Origin: Pantoea agglomerans
GTDB lineage: Bacteria; Pseudomonadota; Gammaproteobacteria; Enterobacterales; Enterobacteriaceae
Assembly: GCF_020149765.1 (NCBI RefSeq)
Contig: NZ_CP083808.1
Coordinates: 124,001-188,000, forward strand
Length of the DNA: 64,000 nucleotides
Direction of reading: 5' to 3'
A model generated the notes under the pieces. The model was not told the origin of the DNA. It was given only the letters and a program-made list of their open reading frames with translations, and did not search any database. Shown here one piece after another: positions 8,330 to 16,244 of the stretch (positions within the stretch are counted from its first letter, which is position 1; each line of letters begins with the position of its first letter). The position numbers and the translations under genes are program-made.

Positions 8330-8829
8330 GCGACAGCTTCCGCCAGCTGACCGCGGAGGATACCGCGGCCTACTACGCGCTGGTACATGCGGCCTACGCT
8401 TCCGCGCGCGACCTGGGTATTAAATTTGATGCCGCCACGGCGGATGCGGCGCAGATGCAGCGTCATATCGCCGCCCACGGCGTCTACGGCATGTTCCGCG
8501 ACGGTGAACTGGTGGCGTCGGTGACGCTGCGTTATCCCTGGGGGCCGCTGCCTGGCCCGTTCGGACTGCCGCATATCGGCTGGTTCGCCACCGCGCCGCA
8601 CTATCGCGGTCAGCGGCTGGGCGTGAAGATGCTCGACTGGCTGGAGCAGGCGGTACTGCGCGATCAGCTGCGCGCGCCAGCCTATTCCCTCGGCACCGCC
8701 GAGAGCCATCCGTGGCTGATTCAGCTTTACGAGGCGATGGGGTTTGAGAAGGTCAGCAAAAAAGACCTCGGCAAAGGCCACATCACCGTTTACATGAAAA
8801 AAACTATTCATACACCGCACGCCCGCTAA
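8326..8829 (+). CDS. GNAT family N-acetyltransferase
   Basis: This 167-residue cytoplasmic protein has the GNAT fold. The acetyl-CoA loop region reads APHYRGQRLGVKMLDWLEQAV (the Q/RxxGxG/A motif A), followed by GTAESHPWLIQLYEAMGFEK (motif B). It overlaps the lyase stop through ATGA and so is coupled to it. Family members transfer an acetyl group to an amine; in this operon it may acetylate or detoxify the imported amino compound or an intermediate. The acceptor is unknown. Confidence 0.85.
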   Translation: MSDSFRQLTAEDTAAYYALVHAAYASARDLGIKFDAATADAAQMQRHIAAHGVYGMFRDGELVASVTLRYPWGPLPGPFGLPHIGWFATAPHYRGQRLGVKMLDWLEQAVLRDQLRAPAYSLGTAESHPWLIQLYEAMGFEKVSKKDLGKGHITVYMKKTIHTPHAR

Positions 8830-8863
8830 GCGCGGCTGCAGATAAGAAACCAGGGAGATCACC

Positions 8864-9661
8864 ATGAAAAAAGGGTTAATCGCACTGTCCGTTGTAATGG
8901 CGGCCTCACTGCTTAGCGCCTGCGACAATAATGATAAATCGGCGCAGGGCGGTTCCGACGCCACCACTATCCGCGTCGGCGCGACCGGGCTGAGCTTTCC
9001 CGGCGCATTCAAAAAAGAGGGCAAGCTGACCGGGTTCGACGTTGAGGTCACTGAAGCGATCGCCAAAGACCTGAACTACAAAATCGAGTGGGTTACCTCT
9101 GACTTCAGCGGCCTGATGGGCCAGCTGGAGGGCGGCAAGCTCGATACGGTGGCGAACGTGGTGGCGATTACGCCGGCGCGCCAGGCGAAATATAACTTCT
9201 CCACGCCCTACAGCTACTACGGCAGTCAGATCGTGACCAATAAAGACAATGCCACTATCAATACGCTGGATGACCTGCGCGGCAAAACCATCGCTGGCGT
9301 GCTCGGCTCCAACCATCTGGTTAACCTGAAAAAAGCCTTCGGCGATAACGGCGTGACGATCCGCACCTATGAGAGCCGCGACGGCGCGATGAACGACGCC
9401 ATCAACAACCGCGTGCAGGGCTACGTCAACTCCGGGCCGATTCTGCTGGCGGAGATCAACCAGAAAGGGCTGCCGCTGAAGTTTGTCGGTCAGCCGCTGG
9501 TGATCGAGTCGGTCGGCTTCCCGTTCCATAAAGATGAGAAGGGCGACAAGCTGCGCGCCGCGTTCGACAAAGAGGTCGATGCGATGCGTAAAGATGGCCG
9601 CCTGAAAGCGATCTCAGAAAAATACTTCGGCGAAGATATCACCGCGCAGCCGTCTCACTAA
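8864..9661 (+). CDS. ABC transporter substrate-binding lipoprotein, polar amino acid type
   Basis: The 265-residue protein is a family 3 solute-binding protein. Its signal peptide ends in the lipobox LLSAC (Cys about residue 20), so it is a periplasm-facing lipoprotein. It has the classic FDVEVTEAIAKDLNYKIEWV and VAITPARQAKYNFSTPY blocks that surround the ligand carboxylate/amine site. It is followed by its permease and ATPase, and preceded by lyase and GNAT genes. The ligand is expected to be an amino acid or N-substituted amino acid. A strong hairpin after the gene suggests more product than the membrane parts. Confidence 0.92.
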   Translation: MKKGLIALSVVMAASLLSACDNNDKSAQGGSDATTIRVGATGLSFPGAFKKEGKLTGFDVEVTEAIAKDLNYKIEWVTSDFSGLMGQLEGGKLDTVANVVAITPARQAKYNFSTPYSYYGSQIVTNKDNATINTLDDLRGKTIAGVLGSNHLVNLKKAFGDNGVTIRTYESRDGAMNDAINNRVQGYVNSGPILLAEINQKGLPLKFVGQPLVIESVGFPFHKDEKGDKLRAAFDKEVDAMRKDGRLKAISEKYFGEDITAQPSH

Positions 9662-9680
9662 ACCCGGCGTTTACTTGTCA

Positions 9681-9708
9681 ACGTTTGCCACCGTCGGGTG
9701 GCAAACGT
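9681..9708 (+). promoter_or_regulatory. Intercistronic hairpin between binding protein and permease genes
   Basis: The perfect 12-bp stem ACGTTTGCCACC / GGTGGCAAACGT has a GTCG tetraloop. It lies between the two genes without a T run. Such hairpins often protect the upstream mRNA and cause partial termination, raising binding protein levels over membrane components. Confidence 0.7.
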
Positions 9709-9723
9709 CGTTAAGGGCTTTTT

Positions 9724-10395
9724 ATGAATTTCGATTTTAATTACCTGCTGAAAATCTCGCCGCAAATCCTCAGCTATCTGCCGGTCACGCTGATGCTGGC
9801 GGTGGTGTCGATGGCGTGCGCCATGGTGATCGGCCTTGGGCTGTCGCTGCTGCGCAACAGCAAATCGACCCTGGTGAGCAAGCTGGTCGAGCTCTATATC
9901 TCGCTGTTTCGCGGCATGCCGTCGCTGGTGCAGCTGTTTATTATCTACTTTGGCCTGCCGCAGCTCTTCCCGGCGCTAAACGGCATGTCCGCTACCACCG
10001 CCGCAATTATCGGCTTTAGCCTGAAGACATCTGCCTATATGGCGGAGATCTACCGCGCAGGCCTGGCGTCGGTGGATCCGACGCAGATGGAAGCGGGGCT
10101 CTCAATCGGCATGCGCCGGCCGCAGATCTATCGTCGCATTATTCTGCCGCAGGCGCTGCTCAATGCGCTGCCCGCTACCGGCAATACCTTTATTTCGCTG
10201 ATTAAAGATACCTCGGTGGCATTTGCGCTGGGCGTCTCTGAGATGTTCGCCGAAGGCAAAATGATCGCGGCGGAGTCGCTGCGCTACTTTGAAACCTTCC
10301 TCGTAGTAGGTCTGATTTACTGGCTGGTGATTATCGGTTACGCCCGCCTGCAGGCGCTGCTGGAGAAAAAACTCAGTCACTCACTGCAACGCTAG
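9724..10395 (+). CDS. ABC transporter permease, HisM/GlnP type
   Basis: The 223-residue inner membrane protein has about five TM helices. The EAA coupling loop reads EAGLSIGMRRPQIYRRIILPQA at about residues 121-142 (EAGxxxG...P), where the ATPase docks. The N-terminal region SPQILSYLPVTLMLAVVSM is typical of the polar amino acid subfamily. Only one permease is present, so it should act as a homodimer. It sits in the operon between the binding protein and the ATPase. Confidence 0.92.
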   Translation: MNFDFNYLLKISPQILSYLPVTLMLAVVSMACAMVIGLGLSLLRNSKSTLVSKLVELYISLFRGMPSLVQLFIIYFGLPQLFPALNGMSATTAAIIGFSLKTSAYMAEIYRAGLASVDPTQMEAGLSIGMRRPQIYRRIILPQALLNALPATGNTFISLIKDTSVAFALGVSEMFAEGKMIAAESLRYFETFLVVGLIYWLVIIGYARLQALLEKKLSHSLQR

Positions 10396-10402
10396 GGCTC
10401 TT

Positions 10403-11164
10403 ATGATCAGTGTAAAACAGCTTAATAAACGCTTCGGCGACAAGGTGGTGCTGGACGATATCAGCCTGACCATCGGCGAAGGCGAAGTGGTGGCGATTAT
10501 CGGTCCATCCGGCTCAGGCAAATCGACCCTGCTGCGCTGCCTCAACCTGCTGGAAAAACCCGAGTCGGGCGTGATCCAGATCGGCGATGTGTCGCTCGAC
10601 ACCGCCAGCTACAGCGCGAAAGAGGAACATGCGCTGCGCGGCCAGACGGCGATGGTTTTTCAGAACTACAGCCTGTTTCGCAACAAAACCGCGCTGGAGA
10701 ACATCACCGAAGGGTTAATCATGGTGAAGAAAATGCCGAAAGCGCAGGCCAGCGAGACCGGGATGCAGCTGCTGGAGCTGGTCGGCATGGCGCCGCAGGC
10801 GCATCAGTATCCGGTTACGCTGTCAGGCGGCCAGCAGCAGCGCGTCAGCATTGCGCGCGCGCTGGCGGTGAAGCCGCGCGCCATCCTGTTTGACGAGCCG
10901 ACCTCGGCGCTCGATCCCGAGCGCGTCCACGAAGTGCTGCAGGTGATGAAAAGCCTGGCGCAGCAGAAGACAACCATGGTGATCGTCACGCACGAGATGC
11001 AGTTTGCCAAAGAGGTGGCCGATCGCGTCATCTTTATGGCGGATGGTCATATCGTCGAGCAGGGGCCGGCGGAGCAGGTGATCAGCTTCTCCGACAACCC
11101 GGTGACGCGCCGCTTTTTGCGCCAGATGACTAACATCGACACTAATGATGATTTCAATATTTAA
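10403..11164 (+). CDS. ABC transporter ATP-binding protein, GlnQ/HisP type
   Basis: The 253-residue cytoplasmic ATPase has all motifs: Walker A GPSGSGKST (about residues 34-42), Q-loop VFQNYSLF, signature LSGGQQQR, Walker B ILFDEP and switch His in IVTHEM. It starts 7 bp after the permease stop. It energises uptake through the neighbouring permease. No unusual features. Confidence 0.94.
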   Translation: MISVKQLNKRFGDKVVLDDISLTIGEGEVVAIIGPSGSGKSTLLRCLNLLEKPESGVIQIGDVSLDTASYSAKEEHALRGQTAMVFQNYSLFRNKTALENITEGLIMVKKMPKAQASETGMQLLELVGMAPQAHQYPVTLSGGQQQRVSIARALAVKPRAILFDEPTSALDPERVHEVLQVMKSLAQQKTTMVIVTHEMQFAKEVADRVIFMADGHIVEQGPAEQVISFSDNPVTRRFLRQMTNIDTNDDFNI

Positions 11165-11214
11165 GCGCGCCGCCGCATACTTTGCCGCAGGCCGTCGCAC
11201 TGGAAGGAAATAAT

Positions 11215-12366
11215 ATGAAAGAGATCCGCGAGCAGGATCGGGCGCTTGCCAGCCAGATTGAGGCTTTTCGCCACGATATGCACCGCTTTCCCGAACTCTC
11301 CAATCAGGAGTTCGAAACCACCAAAAAAATCCGTGCGGCGCTGACCGCGGCGGGCATCCGCATCCTCGATCTGCCGCTGAAAACCGGGCTGGTGGCCGAG
11401 GTCGGCGAGGGGACGGGGCCGCTGGTGGTGGTGCGTTCCGATATCGACGCCCTGCCGATTGAAGAGGAGTCGGGCGTGGCGTTTAGCTCCGAGAACGCGG
11501 GCGTTATGCACGCCTGCGGCCATGACTTTCACACCTCGGCCGCGCTGGGTGCCGCCATTCTGCTACAGCAGCAGGCGGCGTCGCTGAAAGGGCGCGTGCG
11601 CATCCTGTTCCAGGCGGCTGAAGAGACCGGTCTGGGCGCCCCCGACCTGATCGCCACCGGCGCGCTGGATGAGGCCGCGGTAATTTTCGGCATTCATAAC
11701 GATCCGACCCTGCCGGTCGGCGTAGTGGGTGGTAAAGAGGGCGCGCTGACGGCGGGCGTCGATCGCTTTGAAATCAAGGTGGCGGCGAAGGGCGCGCACG
11801 CGGCCAAACCCCACGAGGGCAACGATCCTGTTGTTATCGTCGGCCAGATTATCAGCGCGGTGCAGACGCTGATCAGCCGCAACGTGCCGTCAGATCAGAA
11901 CGCCGTGGTCTCGATTACCCAGATCCACAGCGGCAGCACCTGGAACGTTATCCCCGATACCGCCTGGCTGGAGGGCACGGTGCGCACCTTCAGTAGCGAA
12001 GCGCGCGCGCTGATCGAGCAGCGCTTTCGGGCGCTGCTGGAGGGGCTCGCCGCCGCGTTCGGCGCGCAAATCGAATTCCTGTGGCACGCCGGTCCGCCTT
12101 CGGTGGTGAATACCGCGGAGTGGGTCGATTTTGCGCTGGAGCAGGCGAGCGAGGTCGGCTTTGAGGCGCGCCGCATTGACGCCAGCCCCATTGGCGAGGA
12201 CTTCGCCTTCTATCAGCAGAAGATCCCCGGCACCTTTATGATGGTCGGCTCAGGCGGGCCCTGGGCGCTGCACCATCCGAAGTTCCGCGTTGACGATAAG
12301 GCGCTTTTCCCCACCGCCCAGTATCTGGCGCAGCTGGCGGTTAACGCCTTGAATAAGCTCGCCTGA
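11215..12366 (+). CDS. M20 family metallopeptidase / amidohydrolase
   Basis: This 383-residue enzyme belongs to the M20 family (amino-acid N-acyl hydrolases, IAA-amino acid hydrolase and hippuricase type). Metal ligands are visible in SDIDALP, HACGHDFH (about residue 101), EETG and the late HHPKF. I place the start at 11215 because an AAGGA site lies 7 nt upstream; an upstream in-frame start at 11182 has none. It is the last gene of the lyase-transporter operon and probably frees an amino acid from an N-acyl or amide conjugate after uptake. The exact substrate is unknown. Confidence 0.88.
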   Translation: MKEIREQDRALASQIEAFRHDMHRFPELSNQEFETTKKIRAALTAAGIRILDLPLKTGLVAEVGEGTGPLVVVRSDIDALPIEEESGVAFSSENAGVMHACGHDFHTSAALGAAILLQQQAASLKGRVRILFQAAEETGLGAPDLIATGALDEAAVIFGIHNDPTLPVGVVGGKEGALTAGVDRFEIKVAAKGAHAAKPHEGNDPVVIVGQIISAVQTLISRNVPSDQNAVVSITQIHSGSTWNVIPDTAWLEGTVRTFSSEARALIEQRFRALLEGLAAAFGAQIEFLWHAGPPSVVNTAEWVDFALEQASEVGFEARRIDASPIGEDFAFYQQKIPGTFMMVGSGGPWALHHPKFRVDDKALFPTAQYLAQLAVNALNKLA

Positions 12367-12380
12367 TCCTTTTTAATCCA

Positions 12381-12404
12381 GGGTGAGCGCCTGCGCGTTC
12401 GCCC
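12381..12404 (+). terminator. Possible terminator of the lyase-transporter operon
   Basis: The imperfect stem GGGTGAGC / GTTCGCCC, with G-T pairs, is followed by a short T-containing tract and lies 14 bp after the last stop of the operon. Confidence 0.4.
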
Positions 12405-12515
12405 TATTTCCCTCGCCTCTCCGCCTTTACCTGCTTAAGTTTCAATCGCCCCCGCCGATAAGAGTGATAACAGCGCTGCTGTTTTATTAGCCTGTCTTTG
12501 AATCTGGGGAAATCA

Positions 12516-14471
12516 ATGATGAAAGCGGATCGCGTAACAAAAAAGAGATTAAGCACCCGCGCCATGATGTTGCTGACCGGCGCGCTGACCATCGCCACCG
12601 GCTTTGCCGTTACCATCGGCGTGCTGAGCTGGCAATCGGGCCAGGCGCAGCGCACGCTGGCGGAAGCATACTTGCAACAGATTGCGCGCAGCAAAGCGCT
12701 GGAAGTGGAACAGAGCCTTAACCACGCGCGGGATGTCGCGCAGAGCCTCGGGCAGAGCCTGATCGCGCTGCCGGATGCCAGCGTTCAGGATCGCCACGTC
12801 GCCGACAAGCTGGTGGAATACGCGCTGCGCAGCAATCCAGACTACCTCTCTGTTTCGGTGGTGCTGGAAAAAGATGTCTTTGACGGGCGCGACGCCGAGT
12901 TCGCTGCGCAGAGCGGCCAGCCGCCGCAAGGGCGCTATGCCTGGTTTGTCGATGTCGATCAGGCGGGCAATTACAAAATGCATCCTCTGACCTCCTATCT
13001 GACGCCAGGCCAGGGGGACTACTATCTGGTGGCGCAGCGTACCCGTAAGGATTACCCGACCGAACCTTACAGCTATGCCTACAACGGCGTGCCGACGCTG
13101 CTCACCTCCATCACCACGCCGATTATCGATCGCGGCAAACTCTGGGGCGTGGTGAGTTCCGATATTTCGCTGGCTAAGCTGCAGCAGCAGGTTAACGAGA
13201 TCAAACCCTGGCAGGGCGCTGGCTACGCTATGCTGCTCTCCAGCGGCGGGAAGATTGTCTCTTCGCCCGATAAAGCGCAAAACAACCAGCTGTGGAAGGG
13301 GGACAAAAGCCGCCTGACCACCGCGATAACCGAGCAGGACGACGCGTTTCTCGGTGAAAAAACACTGATGACCTGGCAGCCAATCGCCATCGGCAACAGC
13401 AGCAACGTCTGGTATCTGGGGGTCGCCGCGCCGCTGGATTTAGTGATGAGCGCCGCGCGTCAGCAGCTGCATAATGCCCTGTGGATGATGCTGGCGAGCA
13501 TTGTGCTGGTAAGCCTGCTGCTGGGCGTGGTTTTCAGCCGCATAGTCCTGCGTCCGCTGGGCGGCGAACCCGCCGACGCGGCCGCCTTCGCGCTGGCGGT
13601 AGCGGACGGGCAGCTGAATACCCGCATTCCGCTGAAAGCAGGCGACCAGAGCAGCCTGTTCTATGCGCTGCATACCATGCAGGCGCGGCTGATCGCGATG
13701 GTCAGCCAGATTAAAGAGACCACCGCCTCGGTGCGCGACGGCGCGGAGGAGATCGCCAAAGGCAATATCAACCTGGCGTCCCGTACCGAGCAGCAGGCCG
13801 CCGCGCTGGAGGAGACCGCCGCCAGCATGGAGCAGCTAACGGCGACGGTGAAACACAACGCCGCCAATGCGCATCAGGCGACGACGCTGACGGAAAACGC
13901 CTCACAGACCGCACGCAGAGGCGAGTCGCTGGTGGGCGAGGTGGTGCAGACCATGGCGCAAATCAACGACAGCGCGCGCAAGATTGGCGATATCACTGCC
14001 ATTATCAACAGCATAGCGTTCCAGACCAATATCCTTGCGCTTAACGCCGCGGTGGAAGCGGCGCGCGCCGGGGAGCAGGGCCGCGGCTTCGCCGTGGTGG
14101 CGTCGGAAGTGCGCAACCTGGCGCAGCGCAGCGCCGCAGCGGTAAAAGATATCGCCTCGTTGATCGAGGAGTCGACGCAGCGCGTTGACAGCGGCGTTAG
14201 CCTGGTGCGCCATGCGGGCGATACCATGCAGGAAATCACCCAGGCGGTTACCTCGGTGCAGGCAATTATCGACGAGATCGCCACCGCATCCGACGAGCAG
14301 AGCCGCGGCATCAGCCAAGTCTCCGTGGCGGTCAACGAGATGGACAGCGTCACGCAGCAGAACGCCGCGCTGGTGCAGGAAATTTCCGCCGCCGCCAGCG
14401 CGATGGAGGATCACTCCTCGCAGCTGGCGCAGTCGGTGGAACAGTTCCGGCTGGAGGCGCAGCCTGCCTGA
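12516..14471 (+). CDS. Methyl-accepting chemotaxis protein with periplasmic Cache domain
   Basis: The protein has about 651 residues. TM1 is near residues 15-35, followed by a large periplasmic dCache-type sensor ([32 protein letters not shown]), TM2 near residue 315, a HAMP-like linker and a signalling coiled coil. The hairpin tip has the invariant [20 protein letters not shown] core. It ends in EAQPA without the NWETF-type pentapeptide, so it depends on other receptors for CheR/CheB tethering. The start is 12516 or the adjacent ATG at 12519; a GGGGA lies just upstream. dCache receptors often bind amino acids or organic acids. It follows the amino compound importer operon, which may hint at a shared ligand (inference). 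Confidence 0.93.
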   Translation: MMKADRVTKKRLSTRAMMLLTGALTIATGFAVTIGVLSWQSGQAQRTLAEAYLQQIARSKALEVEQSLNHARDVAQSLGQSLIALPDASVQDRHVADKLVEYALRSNPDYLSVSVVLEKDVFDGRDAEFAAQSGQPPQGRYAWFVDVDQAGNYKMHPLTSYLTPGQGDYYLVAQRTRKDYPTEPYSYAYNGVPTLLTSITTPIIDRGKLWGVVSSDISLAKLQQQVNEIKPWQGAGYAMLLSSGGKIVSSPDKAQNNQLWKGDKSRLTTAITEQDDAFLGEKTLMTWQPIAIGNSSNVWYLGVAAPLDLVMSAARQQLHNALWMMLASIVLVSLLLGVVFSRIVLRPLGGEPADAAAFALAVADGQLNTRIPLKAGDQSSLFYALHTMQARLIAMVSQIKETTASVRDGAEEIAKGNINLASRTEQQAAALEETAASMEQLTATVKHNAANAHQATTLTENASQTARRGESLVGEVVQTMAQINDSARKIGDITAIINSIAFQTNILALNAAVEAARAGEQGRGFAVVASEVRNLAQRSAAAVKDIASLIEESTQRVDSGVSLVRHAGDTMQEITQAVTSVQAIIDEIATASDEQSRGISQVSVAVNEMDSVTQQNAALVQEISAAASAMEDHSSQLAQSVEQFRLEAQPA

Positions 14472-14506
14472 GGCGACGTACCGGGCCTGCGCCGAACGGC
14501 TGGCCC

Positions 14507-14545
14507 GGCATTGTCCCGAGGCGCAGGTCGCCGAGGGACAATGCC
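14507..14545 (+). terminator. Long compound hairpin after the chemoreceptor gene
   Basis: Outer arms GGCATTGTCCC (14507-14517) and GGGACAATGCC (14535-14545) pair perfectly over 11 bp. Inside are GA opposite GA, then a GGCG/CGCC stem closing a CAGGT loop. The hairpin starts 36 bp after the stop. There is no T run, so termination would be by another mechanism; an RNA-stabilising or protein-binding role is also possible. Confidence 0.55.
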
Positions 14546-14693
14546 TGACCCGGTGAGCATAGCATCCGTGCAGAAGCTGGCAGCCTTTATCGACCTCTGC
14601 GTGCGACATCCCGTACGCCGGTTCCGCCAGGATCCAGGGAAGCTGACTGGAGAATAGCTGCGTTGAGAAGGCTTCAGCTCATCACCCGAGCCT

Positions 14694-15902
14694 TTATACT
14701 TCCAGCTCGACTTTCACCCAGCCCGGCTCACGCTTGTCGAACGCCTCATAAGCCTTAATCACATTCTCAACAGGTTCGACATTGGTCAGCACCTTCGCCG
14801 GATCGATGGCGCCGGTGCGCGTCAGCTCCAGCAGGTAGGGGATATGCGTATGGTGGTTACAGTTGCCCATCTTGATAGTGAGATTTTTGTTCATCGCCTT
14901 GCCGATGGGGAACGTCTCGGCGGTGGGGGGATAGACGCCGATAATGCTTAGCCGACCGGCTTTCTTCACTGCGGCAATCGCCCATTCCAGCGCCTGCGTC
15001 GGGGCATCGCCGGGGATCCAGTTCCCGTGCTGCGGATGGGTTTCCGGCGCAACCTCTTCTACCTCCTGAGCGAATTTATCCGCTTTCTTCTCCGCCTCTT
15101 CGCTGGCCGGGCCATGGTGAGCATGCTGGCTGTCAACACCCACGGCGTCGATGGCGCAGTCCGCACCGGTGCCGCCGGTCAGCGTTTTAACTATCTCAAC
15201 CGGATCTTCCTGCTCGAAATTAATCGGGAATGCGCCCTGACGACGCGCCATTGCCAGCCGATCCTCATGGCAGTCCACGGCAATCACCCGCGCCGCGCCC
15301 ATCAGCAGTGCGCTGGCAATAGCGAACTGGCCGACTGGGCCACAGCCAAACACAACGACAATATCCCCACGCGTAATATCAGCCAGCTCGGCGCCGAACC
15401 AGGCGGTGGGGAAAATATCGCTGATTAAAATGGCCTGCTCGTCCGTTACGCCGTCGGGAATTTTAACCAGCGTATTGGCGGCGTAGGGAATCCGCGCTTT
15501 TTCTGCCTGCAAACCGTTCACCGGGCCGGTAGCTTTGGGGCCGCCAAAAAAGCAGGTGCCCGCTTCAGGCCCATTGGGATTCGCATTGTCGCACTGCGCG
15601 GTATGTCCGGCGCGACAGGGTGGACAGACGCCGCAGGATACCGTAGAGCAGACCACCACCCGATCCCCAGGGCTGAAGTTACGCACCTCATCCCCGACCT
15701 GCTCCACAATGCCAACCGCCTCATGCCCAAGGATGGTGCCGGGCTGCATATCGCTAAAGGTGCCACGAATAAAATGCAGATCCGTGCCGCAAATCGCCGA
15801 GGCGGTAATACGAATGACGGCATCGCCCGGTTGCTCTATCTGTGGATCGGCAACGTTATCCAGCTGAATGTTTCCCACGCCGTGCCAGACCAGTGCTTTC
15901 AT
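14694..15902 (-). CDS. Zinc-dependent alcohol dehydrogenase, formaldehyde dehydrogenase-like
   Basis: The 402-residue MDR enzyme carries the catalytic zinc ligands in SAICGTDLH (Cys about 38) and GHEAVG (His about 59). The structural-zinc cysteine cluster is CGVCPPC...C at about 94-108, and the Rossmann motif is VFGCGPVGQFA. An insertion of charged residues around SQHAHHGPASEEAEKKAD is typical of the subgroup annotated as formaldehyde dehydrogenase-like. The gene is divergent from the formate dehydrogenase operon with a 342-bp shared promoter region. If the substrate is formaldehyde, its product formate would feed the neighbouring operon (inference). It could equally act on other alcohols. 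Confidence 0.88.
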   Translation of the reverse strand: MKALVWHGVGNIQLDNVADPQIEQPGDAVIRITASAICGTDLHFIRGTFSDMQPGTILGHEAVGIVEQVGDEVRNFSPGDRVVVCSTVSCGVCPPCRAGHTAQCDNANPNGPEAGTCFFGGPKATGPVNGLQAEKARIPYAANTLVKIPDGVTDEQAILISDIFPTAWFGAELADITRGDIVVVFGCGPVGQFAIASALLMGAARVIAVDCHEDRLAMARRQGAFPINFEQEDPVEIVKTLTGGTGADCAIDAVGVDSQHAHHGPASEEAEKKADKFAQEVEEVAPETHPQHGNWIPGDAPTQALEWAIAAVKKAGRLSIIGVYPPTAETFPIGKAMNKNLTIKMGNCNHHTHIPYLLELTRTGAIDPAKVLTNVEPVENVIKAYEAFDKREPGWVKVELEV

Positions 15903-16244
15903 TATTCACCTCTACCGCTTAAATAGTGTTTGCTGGAAACCAGCCGGACTAAAAAGTATAGAAAGCGTCAGAAATCCTGCGCGCCAGATAAATAACCGCA
16001 GCGGTTAGCAATGTTTAACACTTTTTGCGAACTCTCCCACAACATAACTTATGACCATGATAATTAACGTTATTTACAGCATGGATTCAGACAAGGCGCG
16101 GCATTTTCAAACAAAATGATATTAATAAACGCAGCCGCCCAATGGCAGCTGTTTTAATTGTCGCTAAGCTGAAGACATAACTTTACATAACAAACAAAAG
16201 CACGCTGGCAAATGCCAATTGCAATGTCGAGAACGAGGCGTTAA
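15903..16244. other. Divergent promoter region, dehydrogenase and formate dehydrogenase operon
   Basis: No gene is seen. The segment is AT-rich relative to its flanks and contains a small palindrome ATTAACGTTATT-like core near 16063-16072. A purine-rich GAGAACGAGGCG just before the formate dehydrogenase start can serve as its ribosome site. Both promoters must lie here; I could not assign boxes with confidence. Confidence 0.5.
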
